Positions 1 to 7,531 of a DNA stretch of 64,000 nt are shown piece by piece. Numbering within the stretch: position 1 is the stretch's first letter; each line of letters begins with the position of its first letter. The stretch is taken from positions 620,001 to 684,000 of the forward strand of contig QQUA01000006.1 in the NCBI GenBank assembly GCA_008501825.1. Direction: 5' to 3'. This stretch comes from Planctomycetota bacterium. Its GTDB lineage: Bacteria; Planctomycetota; UBA1135. The notes under the pieces are model-generated. The model searched no databases. It saw only the letters and a list, made by a program, of their open reading frames with translations, and was not told where the DNA came from. The position numbers and the translations under genes were made by a program.

Positions 1-2589
1 ATGACTACCTACCAGCTCACTCCTCGCTCGGCGGACGAGTCCGCTGCGATTTGCTCCCGACGCGGGTTCCTGGGAAAGGCTGCCGGATTCGGGCTAATAG
101 CCACGGCCACCGGTGCGCCCACCCTCACCTATTTCGTCCGGTCGAAGGGCGCGCCTTCTGCGGCGCCGCTCGGCGAATGGTTCGCCTCGACTTGCCAAGG
201 CTGCACCACCTGGTGTCCGGTCCAGGTGAAGATTGTCGACGGGGTTGCCGTCAAGGTTCGCGGCAACCCGTACTCCGCGGCCAACCACGGCGAGATTTGC
301 CCACGACCGCACCTGGCCTTGCAGCAGGTATACGACCCGGATCGGATCAAGGTGCCGATGAAACGCACCAACCCCCGCAAGGGAAAGGACGAAGATCCGG
401 CATTCGTTCCGATCGGTTGGGACGAAGCCATGGACCTTCTCGCCGAGCGCATGATGCAGTTGCGGCGCGATGACGAGACCCACAAGTTCGCGGTCTTCCG
501 CGGGCGCTACACCTATTTGCGGGACGTCATCTACTCGGCGCTTCCCAAGATTTTCGGTTCTCCGAACGGCATCAGTCACTCGGCGATTTGCGCCGAGGCG
601 GAGAAGTTCGGCGCCTACTGCACCGAAGGCTTTTGGGACTACCGCGATTACGACCTCGAGAACACCCGGTACGTGCTGTGCTGGGGGGCTGATCCGCTGG
701 CCTCCAATCGGCAAGTTCCCCACGCGATCAGTATCTGGGGCAAGGTCCAGGACCAGGCCGAGATCGCCGTGGTGGACCCGCGCCTGTCGATTACCGCCGC
801 CAAGGCGGACGAGTGGCTCCCTGTCATGCCCGGCGAGGACGGCGCGCTGGCCGTCGCCATGGCCCACGTCATCCTGACGGAGGGCTTGTGGAGTCGCGAA
901 TTCGTCGGCGACTTCGACCAAGACGGAGGCGCATTCGTCGCCGGCGAACTGGTCGATGAGGCCAGCTTCGCCGAGGCGCACTGCCACGGGTTGGTGAAGT
1001 GGTGGAACCTCGAGCTCAAGGACCGCACGCCCGAGTGGGCCGAAAAGCAGTGTGGGATTCCGGCCGATCAGATCCGTCGGGTGGCCATCGGCTTCGCCAA
1101 GGCGGCGCCGCGTGCGATCAGTTGGGTCTCGCCTGGAGCGAGTATGCAGGCTCGGGGTGGATATGCGGCGATGGCTGCGCACGCGCTGAACGGCTTGGTG
1201 GGTTCGACCGACAACCTCGGCGGGTGCGTGCAGAAGACCAAGGTACCCGCGGACTCCATTCCCGATCTCGCCCCTTACCAGGACGAAATCGCGAAGAAGA
1301 ACTCCAAGCAGAAAAAGATCGACCAGCGGGGAACGCTCGCTTTCCCGTCGCTGAAGTCGGGCAAGAGCGGCGGCGGGGTCGTGACCAACAACGCCGCGGA
1401 TGCGATCCTCAATGGGGATCCCTACGACATCAAGGTCGCGATCGCCTATTGGGCGAACTTTGCGTTCTCCTGCAGCGATACCAAGCGCTGGGAGAAAGCC
1501 TTGGCGAAGATCCCGTATTTCGTGCACATCACCACGCATGCCTCGGAAACCAGCCACTTCGCGGACCTGGTTTTACCGGCTGCGCACCAGATGTTCGAGA
1601 AGTGGGGCTTCCTGAAGTCCAAGCAAAATCTCCATGGGTACTCGACTCTGAACCAGCGACTCATCGAGCCGATGTGGGACGTAAAGCAGGACGAGACCGA
1701 GGTGCCTTGGATGATTGCGGAGAAGCTCGCCGAGAAGGGATTCAGCCGGCTCCTGGACTACTATCGCGAGTCTTTCGCAGATCCCGAGTCGGGAACGCAG
1801 CCCAAGGACGGCGCGGAGTTCTCCCTGTCCGCGTTAAAGCTTCTCACGCGACCCTGTTGGGATGCGAGTCACAAGGACTACGGCAAATACGGCGACCGCC
1901 TCAATGGTTGGAAAGACTTTTTGGCCAAGGGAGTCTGGAACTCGCATCGTTACGAATACAAGTCGCGTTGGAAGAAGTTCAAGACCAAGACCGGAAAGTT
2001 CGAGTTTTACAGCGAGACTTTGAAAGCTGCGCTGGGTGCTCATGCCGAGAAGCACGGGACGACCGTCGATAAAGTGCTCGAGGCGACCAACTACACGGCT
2101 CGCGGCGAGCAAGCGTACATTCCGCACTTCGAGCCGGCGCTTCGATGGGGCGAGGAAGGTGAGTTCCCCTTCGTGTTCGTCGAACACAGAAGTCGTCTCA
2201 ATCGGGAAGGTCGGTCTGCGAACTGCACGTGGTACCAGGCCCACAAGAATGCGGACCCGGGAGACGAAAACTGGGCCGACGTCGTGAAGATGAATCCGGT
2301 CGACGCCTCTCGCCTGGGCTTGAAGCAGGGGCAGGAGGTGAGCGTGATCTCGCCAGTTGGAGAGCTCAAAGCGACGCTCAAGCTTTGGGAGGGCGTGCGC
2401 CCTGGCACCGTGGCCAAGTGTTTCGGTCAGGGCCACTGGGCTTACGGTAGGGTCGCGAGTCTGGACTACCAGAAACGCATCCCTTTCGGCGGGAACAACA
2501 ACCAGATCCTGCCTGCCGAGTACGACCGTCTCAGTGGGTCTACCGCCAGGCATGGCGGCGTGATCCGGGTCAAGATCATTTCTACTTGA
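1..2589 (+). CDS. Tat-exported molybdopterin oxidoreductase, catalytic subunit (PsrA/PhsA/TtrA/ArrA-like)
   Basis: 862-residue member of the complex iron-sulfur molybdoenzyme (DMSO reductase) family. A twin-arginine signal is visible near residue 19 (SRRGFLGK), so it should be exported folded. A 4Fe-4S site follows at Cys65, Cys68, Cys72 and Cys100 (C-x2-C-x3-C-x27-C). Cys197, in SHSAICAEA, is a candidate molybdenum ligand, as in thiosulfate, polysulfide and arsenate reductases, but the substrate cannot be read from sequence. The molybdopterin-dinucleotide-binding C-terminal domain is present, with the RSRLNREGRSANC region near residue 730. It is followed after 20 nt by an electron-transfer ferredoxin and then a TorD chaperone. 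The ATG is base 1 of the window, so a longer N-terminus cannot be excluded. No membrane-anchor (NrfD-type) gene follows; one could lie upstream. Confidence 0.85.
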   Translation: MTTYQLTPRSADESAAICSRRGFLGKAAGFGLIATATGAPTLTYFVRSKGAPSAAPLGEWFASTCQGCTTWCPVQVKIVDGVAVKVRGNPYSAANHGEICPRPHLALQQVYDPDRIKVPMKRTNPRKGKDEDPAFVPIGWDEAMDLLAERMMQLRRDDETHKFAVFRGRYTYLRDVIYSALPKIFGSPNGISHSAICAEAEKFGAYCTEGFWDYRDYDLENTRYVLCWGADPLASNRQVPHAISIWGKVQDQAEIAVVDPRLSITAAKADEWLPVMPGEDGALAVAMAHVILTEGLWSREFVGDFDQDGGAFVAGELVDEASFAEAHCHGLVKWWNLELKDRTPEWAEKQCGIPADQIRRVAIGFAKAAPRAISWVSPGASMQARGGYAAMAAHALNGLVGSTDNLGGCVQKTKVPADSIPDLAPYQDEIAKKNSKQKKIDQRGTLAFPSLKSGKSGGGVVTNNAADAILNGDPYDIKVAIAYWANFAFSCSDTKRWEKALAKIPYFVHITTHASETSHFADLVLPAAHQMFEKWGFLKSKQNLHGYSTLNQRLIEPMWDVKQDETEVPWMIAEKLAEKGFSRLLDYYRESFADPESGTQPKDGAEFSLSALKLLTRPCWDASHKDYGKYGDRLNGWKDFLAKGVWNSHRYEYKSRWKKFKTKTGKFEFYSETLKAALGAHAEKHGTTVDKVLEATNYTARGEQAYIPHFEPALRWGEEGEFPFVFVEHRSRLNREGRSANCTWYQAHKNADPGDENWADVVKMNPVDASRLGLKQGQEVSVISPVGELKATLKLWEGVRPGTVAKCFGQGHWAYGRVASLDYQKRIPFGGNNNQILPAEYDRLSGSTARHGGVIRVKIIST

Positions 2590-2609
2590 ACTGCTGAGGG
2601 ATAAGAACC

Positions 2610-3305
2610 ATGACGAGCAAAAAATACGGAATGGTGATCGACCTCCAAAAGTGCGTCGGTTGTGCTGCGTGCGACATCGCTTGCAAAAGCGAGAACAACG
2701 TGCCGGACGACTTCCACTGGTCGAATCACATCATCGAAACCACCGGGAAGTTCCCGGACGTACGCTACCGCTACGTTCCGACCTTGTGCAACCATTGCGA
2801 GAACGCTCCCTGCGTCCGCAACTGCCCGACCACGGCGATGCACAAATCCGAGGACGGTCTCACCCTGCACGACCCCGACCTATGCATCGGCTGCGCCGCG
2901 TGCCAGGTCAGTTGTCCTTACGGCGTCATCTACCGGAACAACGAGGACCCGCATCCGCGTTGGAAGACCGACGAGACTGCGATCATCCCCGGGTGTACGG
3001 CGACCGCCCAGGAAGTGGTGAAGGGGTTGAACACGCCGATTCCTCACTACAACGCCGAGCGGGAGGCGACGTATGAAGGAATTCGACCCAAGGGGATCGT
3101 CGAGAAGTGCACCTTCTGCGACCACCGACTCGCCCAAGATAAAGATCCCTGGTGTGTGGTTAGCTGTCCTGCCAATGCACGAATCTTTGGGGATCTGAAC
3201 GACCCGAAGAGCCCACCGCGCCGCGCCCTTGCCAAGCACTCACCGCGCATCCTGCAACCTGAAAAGGGAACCAAGCCGAAGGTCTACTACATTCGTGAGT
3301 TCTGA
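2610..3305 (+). CDS. 4Fe-4S ferredoxin subunit of the molybdoenzyme (PsrB/TtrB/DmsB-like)
   Basis: 231-residue electron-transfer subunit of DmsB/PsrB type. Four cysteine clusters are visible: CVGCAACDIAC near the N-terminus, CNHCENAPCVRNC, CIGCAACQVSC, and a split CTFCDH/CVVSC pair near residue 170-190. This is the standard set for four [4Fe-4S] clusters that pass electrons to or from the molybdopterin subunit. There is no signal peptide, which fits co-export with the Tat-signal-bearing catalytic subunit. A purine-rich ribosome-binding site (GAGGGATAAG) precedes the ATG. The spacing from the catalytic gene (20 nt) and to the TorD gene (31 nt) indicates one operon. Confidence 0.87.
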   Translation: MTSKKYGMVIDLQKCVGCAACDIACKSENNVPDDFHWSNHIIETTGKFPDVRYRYVPTLCNHCENAPCVRNCPTTAMHKSEDGLTLHDPDLCIGCAACQVSCPYGVIYRNNEDPHPRWKTDETAIIPGCTATAQEVVKGLNTPIPHYNAEREATYEGIRPKGIVEKCTFCDHRLAQDKDPWCVVSCPANARIFGDLNDPKSPPRRALAKHSPRILQPEKGTKPKVYYIREF

Positions 3306-3336
3306 AAGAATTCCAGGCAGGAAGCCAACCATCACC

Positions 3337-3984
3337 ATGAACTCATCCGAGGTCGCGCCGGCCGTGAGGGCGAATGCATATCAAGTCCTGGCTCGGGCCT
3401 TTGCGCCACCGGCGACCTGGAACGACTCTCTCGGACCCGAGCTACGAGCCCATCTTGGCCTTTGGGGTGGTCGGGTTGCTTATCTAGCGTCCCAAGCCGC
3501 CGACGAAGCCGACCGAATCAAAAACGACCTCGATGGGGCTGCGATCGCGCATGCCAAGCTGTTCCTTGGACCGTTCGAGATCGATGCTCCACCCTACGCT
3601 TCGATCTACCTCGACCCCAAGCAGCGACTGATGGGCGAGGTCGCCAGATTCGTGGCGGAGTTCTACGCAGAAGCGGGACTGGAACCTGGCCCAGGGCCGC
3701 GTGAACTTCCGGATCACATCGCACTCGAGCTGGAGTTCATGTATTTCCTGGCCTTCCAAGAGGCTGAGGCCCCGCCCTCGAACCATGCCTGGTTCCATCG
3801 CCAACGATCGTTCTGGCTCGAGCACCTTGGACGCTGGCTACCTGAGTTCGCACGCAAGTTGATCTCCACCGATCGGCATCCGTTCTACGTGTCGCTCGGG
3901 CGGCTGCTCGAAGAGGTGGCCGCTGCCCAGACCGCCTTCTTCCAGGGCGATTCGGCCACCAACTCAGGCGGTTTGCCGATCTGA
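3337..3984 (+). CDS. TorD/DmsD-family molybdoenzyme chaperone
   Basis: 215-residue, all-helical protein of the TorD family, cytoplasmic chaperones that hold a molybdoenzyme until its cofactor is inserted and shield its Tat signal. Visible family features are the LFLGPFEIDAPPYASIYLD segment around residue 71 and the acidic helix DHIALELEFMYFL around residue 127. I chose the ATG at 3337 because it gives the family's usual length; an in-frame extension upstream would overlap the ferredoxin gene and has no family similarity. It is the third gene of the operon starting at position 1. Confidence 0.8.
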   Translation: MNSSEVAPAVRANAYQVLARAFAPPATWNDSLGPELRAHLGLWGGRVAYLASQAADEADRIKNDLDGAAIAHAKLFLGPFEIDAPPYASIYLDPKQRLMGEVARFVAEFYAEAGLEPGPGPRELPDHIALELEFMYFLAFQEAEAPPSNHAWFHRQRSFWLEHLGRWLPEFARKLISTDRHPFYVSLGRLLEEVAAAQTAFFQGDSATNSGGLPI

Positions 3985-4295
3985 ACCGTTTGCGTGGAAC
4001 GGTCGCGACGAGCCTTGCTAGCGGCCGGGCACGAATCAGTGGGTGACCGTGCGCCGGCCGGCGAGTATCCGCCACTTCAGGCAGATGGGGTAGGTCCGTC
4101 TCTTTGGCAGAGCTGACTGTCAATTCGACGCACTTATCGCTCCTTCCACCGTGCTATTCCGACGTAAGACCAAGGAAACAATAAACCAAAACGTTGGCAC
4201 ACTATTTGCCAAAAAAGTGGCTGCCACCACGGTGGCCTTCGTTCCTTCCAAACCGATCATCCGGTCGCGAGAAAACCTCGCGCTGCAGCAACAAG
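3985..4295. other. Intergenic region carrying the htrA promoter
   Basis: About 310 nt between the molybdoenzyme operon and htrA. No credible coding sequence on either strand. The only recognisable element is the sigma-54 promoter at 4195-4209. Base composition appears to change here, from the GC-rich molybdoenzyme operon to a less GC-rich block (judged by eye). Confidence 0.6.
4194..4210 (+). promoter_or_regulatory. Sigma-54 (-24/-12) promoter upstream of htrA
   Basis: TGGCAC at 4195-4200, five bases, then TTGC at 4206-4209. Both elements and their spacing match the RpoN consensus TGGCAC-N5-TTGC exactly. Transcription would start near 4221, about 75 nt before the htrA ATG at 4296. An enhancer-binding activator would be needed; its site was not identified. 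Confidence 0.7.
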
Positions 4296-5768
4296 ATGAA
4301 CCAAGCCATCCATAAGTTTAGGTCTTTTGGATCAGCCCGGAACGTCCTGCTGGGGCTGATCCTTTTGTCCACAGGAACCGCAATCGCCGCCGCAAATGGC
4401 GAAGAGGAACACTCTCCGCGTATGCGAATCGGAGCCGATGCGCCGCCGATCGCTCTTGCAGAAGCAGAGTTCAGCGAAGCTTTTGAAATCATCGCCACCG
4501 AGCTTCGCCCCTCTGTGGTTAGCATCCGTTCTGTAGGCCGCGTTCGCTCGGCGATTACTTCCGAGCAGATGCCCTTCCTTTTTGGTTTGGGGCCCTTCGG
4601 AAATTCGCCTCCGAGAGAGCGTTTCGAGCAAGGATTGGGCTCCGGCTTCGTCATCAGCGAGGACGGTTACGTTGTGACAAATAGTCACGTCGTGAGAGAA
4701 GCTGATGACATCCGCGTCACCTTCGCCGATGGCCGGGAATTCCCGGCCAACGTAGTAGGCAGCGATCCGCAGACCGATGTTGCAGTCCTTCGCGTCGATG
4801 CGGACAGGCTTAAGCCACTTTATCTTGGAGACTCGGACTCGCTTCGCGTCGGTCAGTGGGTTGCCGCGATTGGAAGCCCATACGGTCTTCCGTCTACACT
4901 GACTTCCGGAATTGTGAGTGCTAAGGGGCGCTCGCAAGTTGGCGTTGCGGACTATGAAGACTTCATCCAAACCGACGCCGCGATTAACCCCGGTAATAGT
5001 GGTGGGCCTCTTGTCAACTTGCGCGGGGAGGTTGTCGGGATCAATACTGCGATTTTCACGCGTAGCGGAGGCTTTCAGGGAATCGGCTTCGCGATACCGA
5101 TGAGCATGGCTTTGCCGGTAGTCGAACAATTGATCGAGGACGGCTCGGTCGAACGTGGTCGGCTCGGTGTGCTAATTCAAAATCTCACGGAAGGGCTTGC
5201 ACGCTCTTTCGGATACGAAAGTCTCCGTGGTGCCCTGGTCAGCCAGGTTCTTGCGGACAGCCCTGCCGAGGAAGCGGGCTTACAGCCCGGTGACATCGTA
5301 GTGTTGTTTGATGGTGACCAGGTCGAGGACATGGACGATCTGCGCCTTATGGTGGCTAGCTCCGAACCCGGCGAGCACATTCAGATCGTGGTCGTTCGCG
5401 ATGGTCGGCGTCAACAGTTGGAAGCCATCATCGGTACGGCGGAAAGTCATTCCCCCACACTTCGGAAAAGCGATTGGAGCCGACGGCTCGGCTTTTCGGT
5501 GCAGACCCTTGATGATCAGCAAAGACGGATGCTTGGAATCCTTGAGGAACGGGAGGGGGTGCTTGTGACCGCTGTCGATCCTTTTGGGGTAGCTGCGCAA
5601 GCTGGCCTTCGACCCAAGGACGTGATCCTCTCGGTCAATTCGAAGCCCGTAATGACTGCCACAGAGTTTGCACGAGAACTTTCCGAAGCGGATCTGGAAA
5701 ACGGGGTGCGTTTCGTTGTTGAGAGCGGCAAGCAACGCCGCTTCCTCTTCCTTCAGTCGCAAGATTGA
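4296..5768 (+). CDS. degP: HtrA/DegP-family periplasmic serine protease with two PDZ domains
   Basis: 490-residue trypsin-like protease that degrades misfolded envelope proteins. An N-terminal hydrophobic signal (LLGLILLSTGTAIAAA) precedes a protease domain with a complete triad: His131 (TNSHVV), Asp161 (TDVAVL) and Ser235 (NPGNSGGP). Two PDZ domains follow, about residues 285-375 and 395-480. I chose ATG 4296 because it starts a clean signal peptide; an in-frame extension to 4194 would run through the sigma-54 promoter. The gene is followed 70 nt later by an Hsp20 chaperone, giving a protease/holdase pair for envelope and heat stress. Confidence 0.9.
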   Translation: MNQAIHKFRSFGSARNVLLGLILLSTGTAIAAANGEEEHSPRMRIGADAPPIALAEAEFSEAFEIIATELRPSVVSIRSVGRVRSAITSEQMPFLFGLGPFGNSPPRERFEQGLGSGFVISEDGYVVTNSHVVREADDIRVTFADGREFPANVVGSDPQTDVAVLRVDADRLKPLYLGDSDSLRVGQWVAAIGSPYGLPSTLTSGIVSAKGRSQVGVADYEDFIQTDAAINPGNSGGPLVNLRGEVVGINTAIFTRSGGFQGIGFAIPMSMALPVVEQLIEDGSVERGRLGVLIQNLTEGLARSFGYESLRGALVSQVLADSPAEEAGLQPGDIVVLFDGDQVEDMDDLRLMVASSEPGEHIQIVVVRDGRRQQLEAIIGTAESHSPTLRKSDWSRRLGFSVQTLDDQQRRMLGILEEREGVLVTAVDPFGVAAQAGLRPKDVILSVNSKPVMTATEFARELSEADLENGVRFVVESGKQRRFLFLQSQD

Positions 5769-5838
5769 AGTGAGACTTGTAATTGACTTGCAGAATCACC
5801 CACTGACATCGACTCACTGTTCAAAATTGGAGAAAGCC

Positions 5839-6312
5839 ATGACGACTTTAGCATCAAAGAACGGTAAGGCGCGTGTCCCGAGCCGGAGAGGGCTGCGCCT
5901 GTTCAACGTCGGTAGCGACTTTGACCAGCTCTTCCCTGCTTGGCTGGACTCACCATTCAGCCAGACGCAACACATTGCCGCAACCTCCCTCGTTCGGATC
6001 GATGTGTTCGAGAAAGAAGATTCGCTGACTCTGCGCGCCGAAGTACCCGGCATGAAGCCTGAAACCCTGCGCATTTCCCTTACTGGAAACCGCCTCGTTT
6101 TGCACGGCGAAAAGCAAGAGGTTAACCCAAGTGACAGCGGCAAACTTCACTACTCGGAATGTGGGTATGGTGAAGTCGAGCGAGCCGTAGAACTTCCGAT
6201 GGAAGTCGACGCCGCCAATTCGAGGGCCCACCTCGAGCACGGCGTGCTAACCATAGTGCTTCCCAAGGCCGAGAAATACCGGACTCGCTCAATCGACATC
6301 GAATTGATCTGA
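5839..6312 (+). CDS. Small heat-shock protein, Hsp20/alpha-crystallin family
   Basis: 157-residue holdase. The alpha-crystallin domain spans about residues 50-150, with the conserved VPGMKPE and HGVLTIVLPK strands, and the C-terminus carries an I-x-I/V-type anchor (IDIELI) used for oligomerisation. ATG 5839 follows an AGAAAG ribosome-binding site and gives a normal-length N-terminal arm. It lies 70 nt after degP on the same strand, so co-transcription is plausible. A strong hairpin after its stop closes the unit. Confidence 0.9.
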   Translation: MTTLASKNGKARVPSRRGLRLFNVGSDFDQLFPAWLDSPFSQTQHIAATSLVRIDVFEKEDSLTLRAEVPGMKPETLRISLTGNRLVLHGEKQEVNPSDSGKLHYSECGYGEVERAVELPMEVDAANSRAHLEHGVLTIVLPKAEKYRTRSIDIELI

Positions 6313-6328
6313 GCAGTCGCCTGCTCTC

Positions 6329-6359
6329 GGAGCCCTTGACGCTTGGCGTTGAGGGCTCC
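6329..6359 (+). terminator. Hairpin terminator after hsp20
   Basis: Inverted repeat GGAGCCCTTGACGC / GCGTTGAGGGCTCC with a TTG loop: 14 paired positions including two G-T wobbles. It lies 17 nt after the hsp20 stop. There is no clear T-run after it, so intrinsic strength is uncertain. Confidence 0.6.
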
Positions 6360-6553
6360 TGATCGTTGAAATGCCGAAGGACAGAAATATCGCATGCTAG
6401 CCGGTGGTGTTATGAAAGTTCTGGAATTGGAGGCTGGATCATGAGAGGCTTTTGTAGCGCCAGCCTTGACGCAAGGGTCCCGCTTGTTTTGGTTAAATGT
6501 CCAGCCAGAGGCGCCATTGCATTCGGTTAAGACGTGCCAGAATTAAAGAATCG

Positions 6554-7531
6554 ATGCCGAAGAAAGATAACGATCTATTCTGCGCCTATCTCCTGAACGG
6601 CGAAGGCGGTGGAGGGCTTTTTTCATGGGATTCTGTGGATAAGTGGAGCGCCGAATGTGGAGCTATGTGGCTTCACCTCGACGTGGAGAGCGAGGTGGCG
6701 CAAGCCTGGTTGCGGGAGCACTCCGGAATCGAAGACGTCGCATGCGAGGCACTTTTAGCCGATGAGACAAGACCGCGAAGCACTTCGATAGGAGAAGGAC
6801 TCCTCGTCATTCTCCGTGGCGTGAATCTAAACCCCGGCGCGGACCCAGAAGACATGGTATCGGTGCGGCTTTGGGTGGACTCCACGCGGATGATCAGTCT
6901 TAGCCGAAGGCGCCTCAGGGCGGTTCAAGACCTTGCAACGAAATTGGACCATGGTTCGGGGCCAAAGACGCCGACCGACCTTTTTACAAGCCTCGCCGGA
7001 CACCTCCTCGAAAGAATGGAGCCCGTGCTTCAGGGGCTCGGCGATGCGATTGATGAACAAGAGGAGCAGGCCCTTTTAGCGGAGCCCGGCCGATTACAAA
7101 CGGAGCTTGCCGAGCAACGTCGGCAAGTAATCGCCCTTCAGCGCCACATGGCACCTCAGCGTGATGCGATGAGCACGCTTGCCCAGAGCCCGGGGAATTT
7201 GTTGGATGAAGAGCAACGTGCCTTGGTGCAATTTTTGGCGGATCAGGTCGCACGTCATTTGGAGAATCTCAATGAACTTCGGGAGCGGACGCAAATTACT
7301 CACGACTTGATCGCCAGTCGCCAGGCCGAGGCGATGAACCGCCGGATGCTGATGCTCTCCATTGTTGCCGCAATCTTCCTTCCATTGAGCCTGCTCACTG
7401 GATTATTGGGTATAAACGTAGCGGGTATCCCAGGGGCGTCAAGCGAGTGGGCGTTTCTGACAGTCTGTGGGCTATTGGCCGCTTTGGCAATGTTCCAGCT
7501 TTGGATTTTGCGCCGGCGGAGATGGTTCTAA
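6554..7531 (+). CDS. CorA/ZntB-family divalent-cation transporter
   Basis: 325-residue protein with the CorA plan: a large cytoplasmic N-terminal domain, a long stalk helix, and two C-terminal membrane helices. The loop signature after the first helix reads GIN (GLLGINVAGIPG) rather than the GMN of Mg2+-transporting CorA, which is the usual variant in ZntB-like zinc/proton transporters. The last helix ends in a basic tail (RRRRWF). I prefer ATG 6554; an in-frame ATG at 6497 adds only a basic stretch without family similarity. Its stop overlaps by 4 nt the stop of the convergent channel gene. Confidence 0.82.
   Translation: MPKKDNDLFCAYLLNGEGGGGLFSWDSVDKWSAECGAMWLHLDVESEVAQAWLREHSGIEDVACEALLADETRPRSTSIGEGLLVILRGVNLNPGADPEDMVSVRLWVDSTRMISLSRRRLRAVQDLATKLDHGSGPKTPTDLFTSLAGHLLERMEPVLQGLGDAIDEQEEQALLAEPGRLQTELAEQRRQVIALQRHMAPQRDAMSTLAQSPGNLLDEEQRALVQFLADQVARHLENLNELRERTQITHDLIASRQAEAMNRRMLMLSIVAAIFLPLSLLTGLLGINVAGIPGASSEWAFLTVCGLLAALAMFQLWILRRRRWF

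Noticed and set aside
94..1557. Long minus-strand open frame (487 codons) opposite the molybdoenzyme gene
   Set aside because: It is a shadow of a GC-rich coding strand; its translation has no domain and the plus-strand protein is unmistakable.
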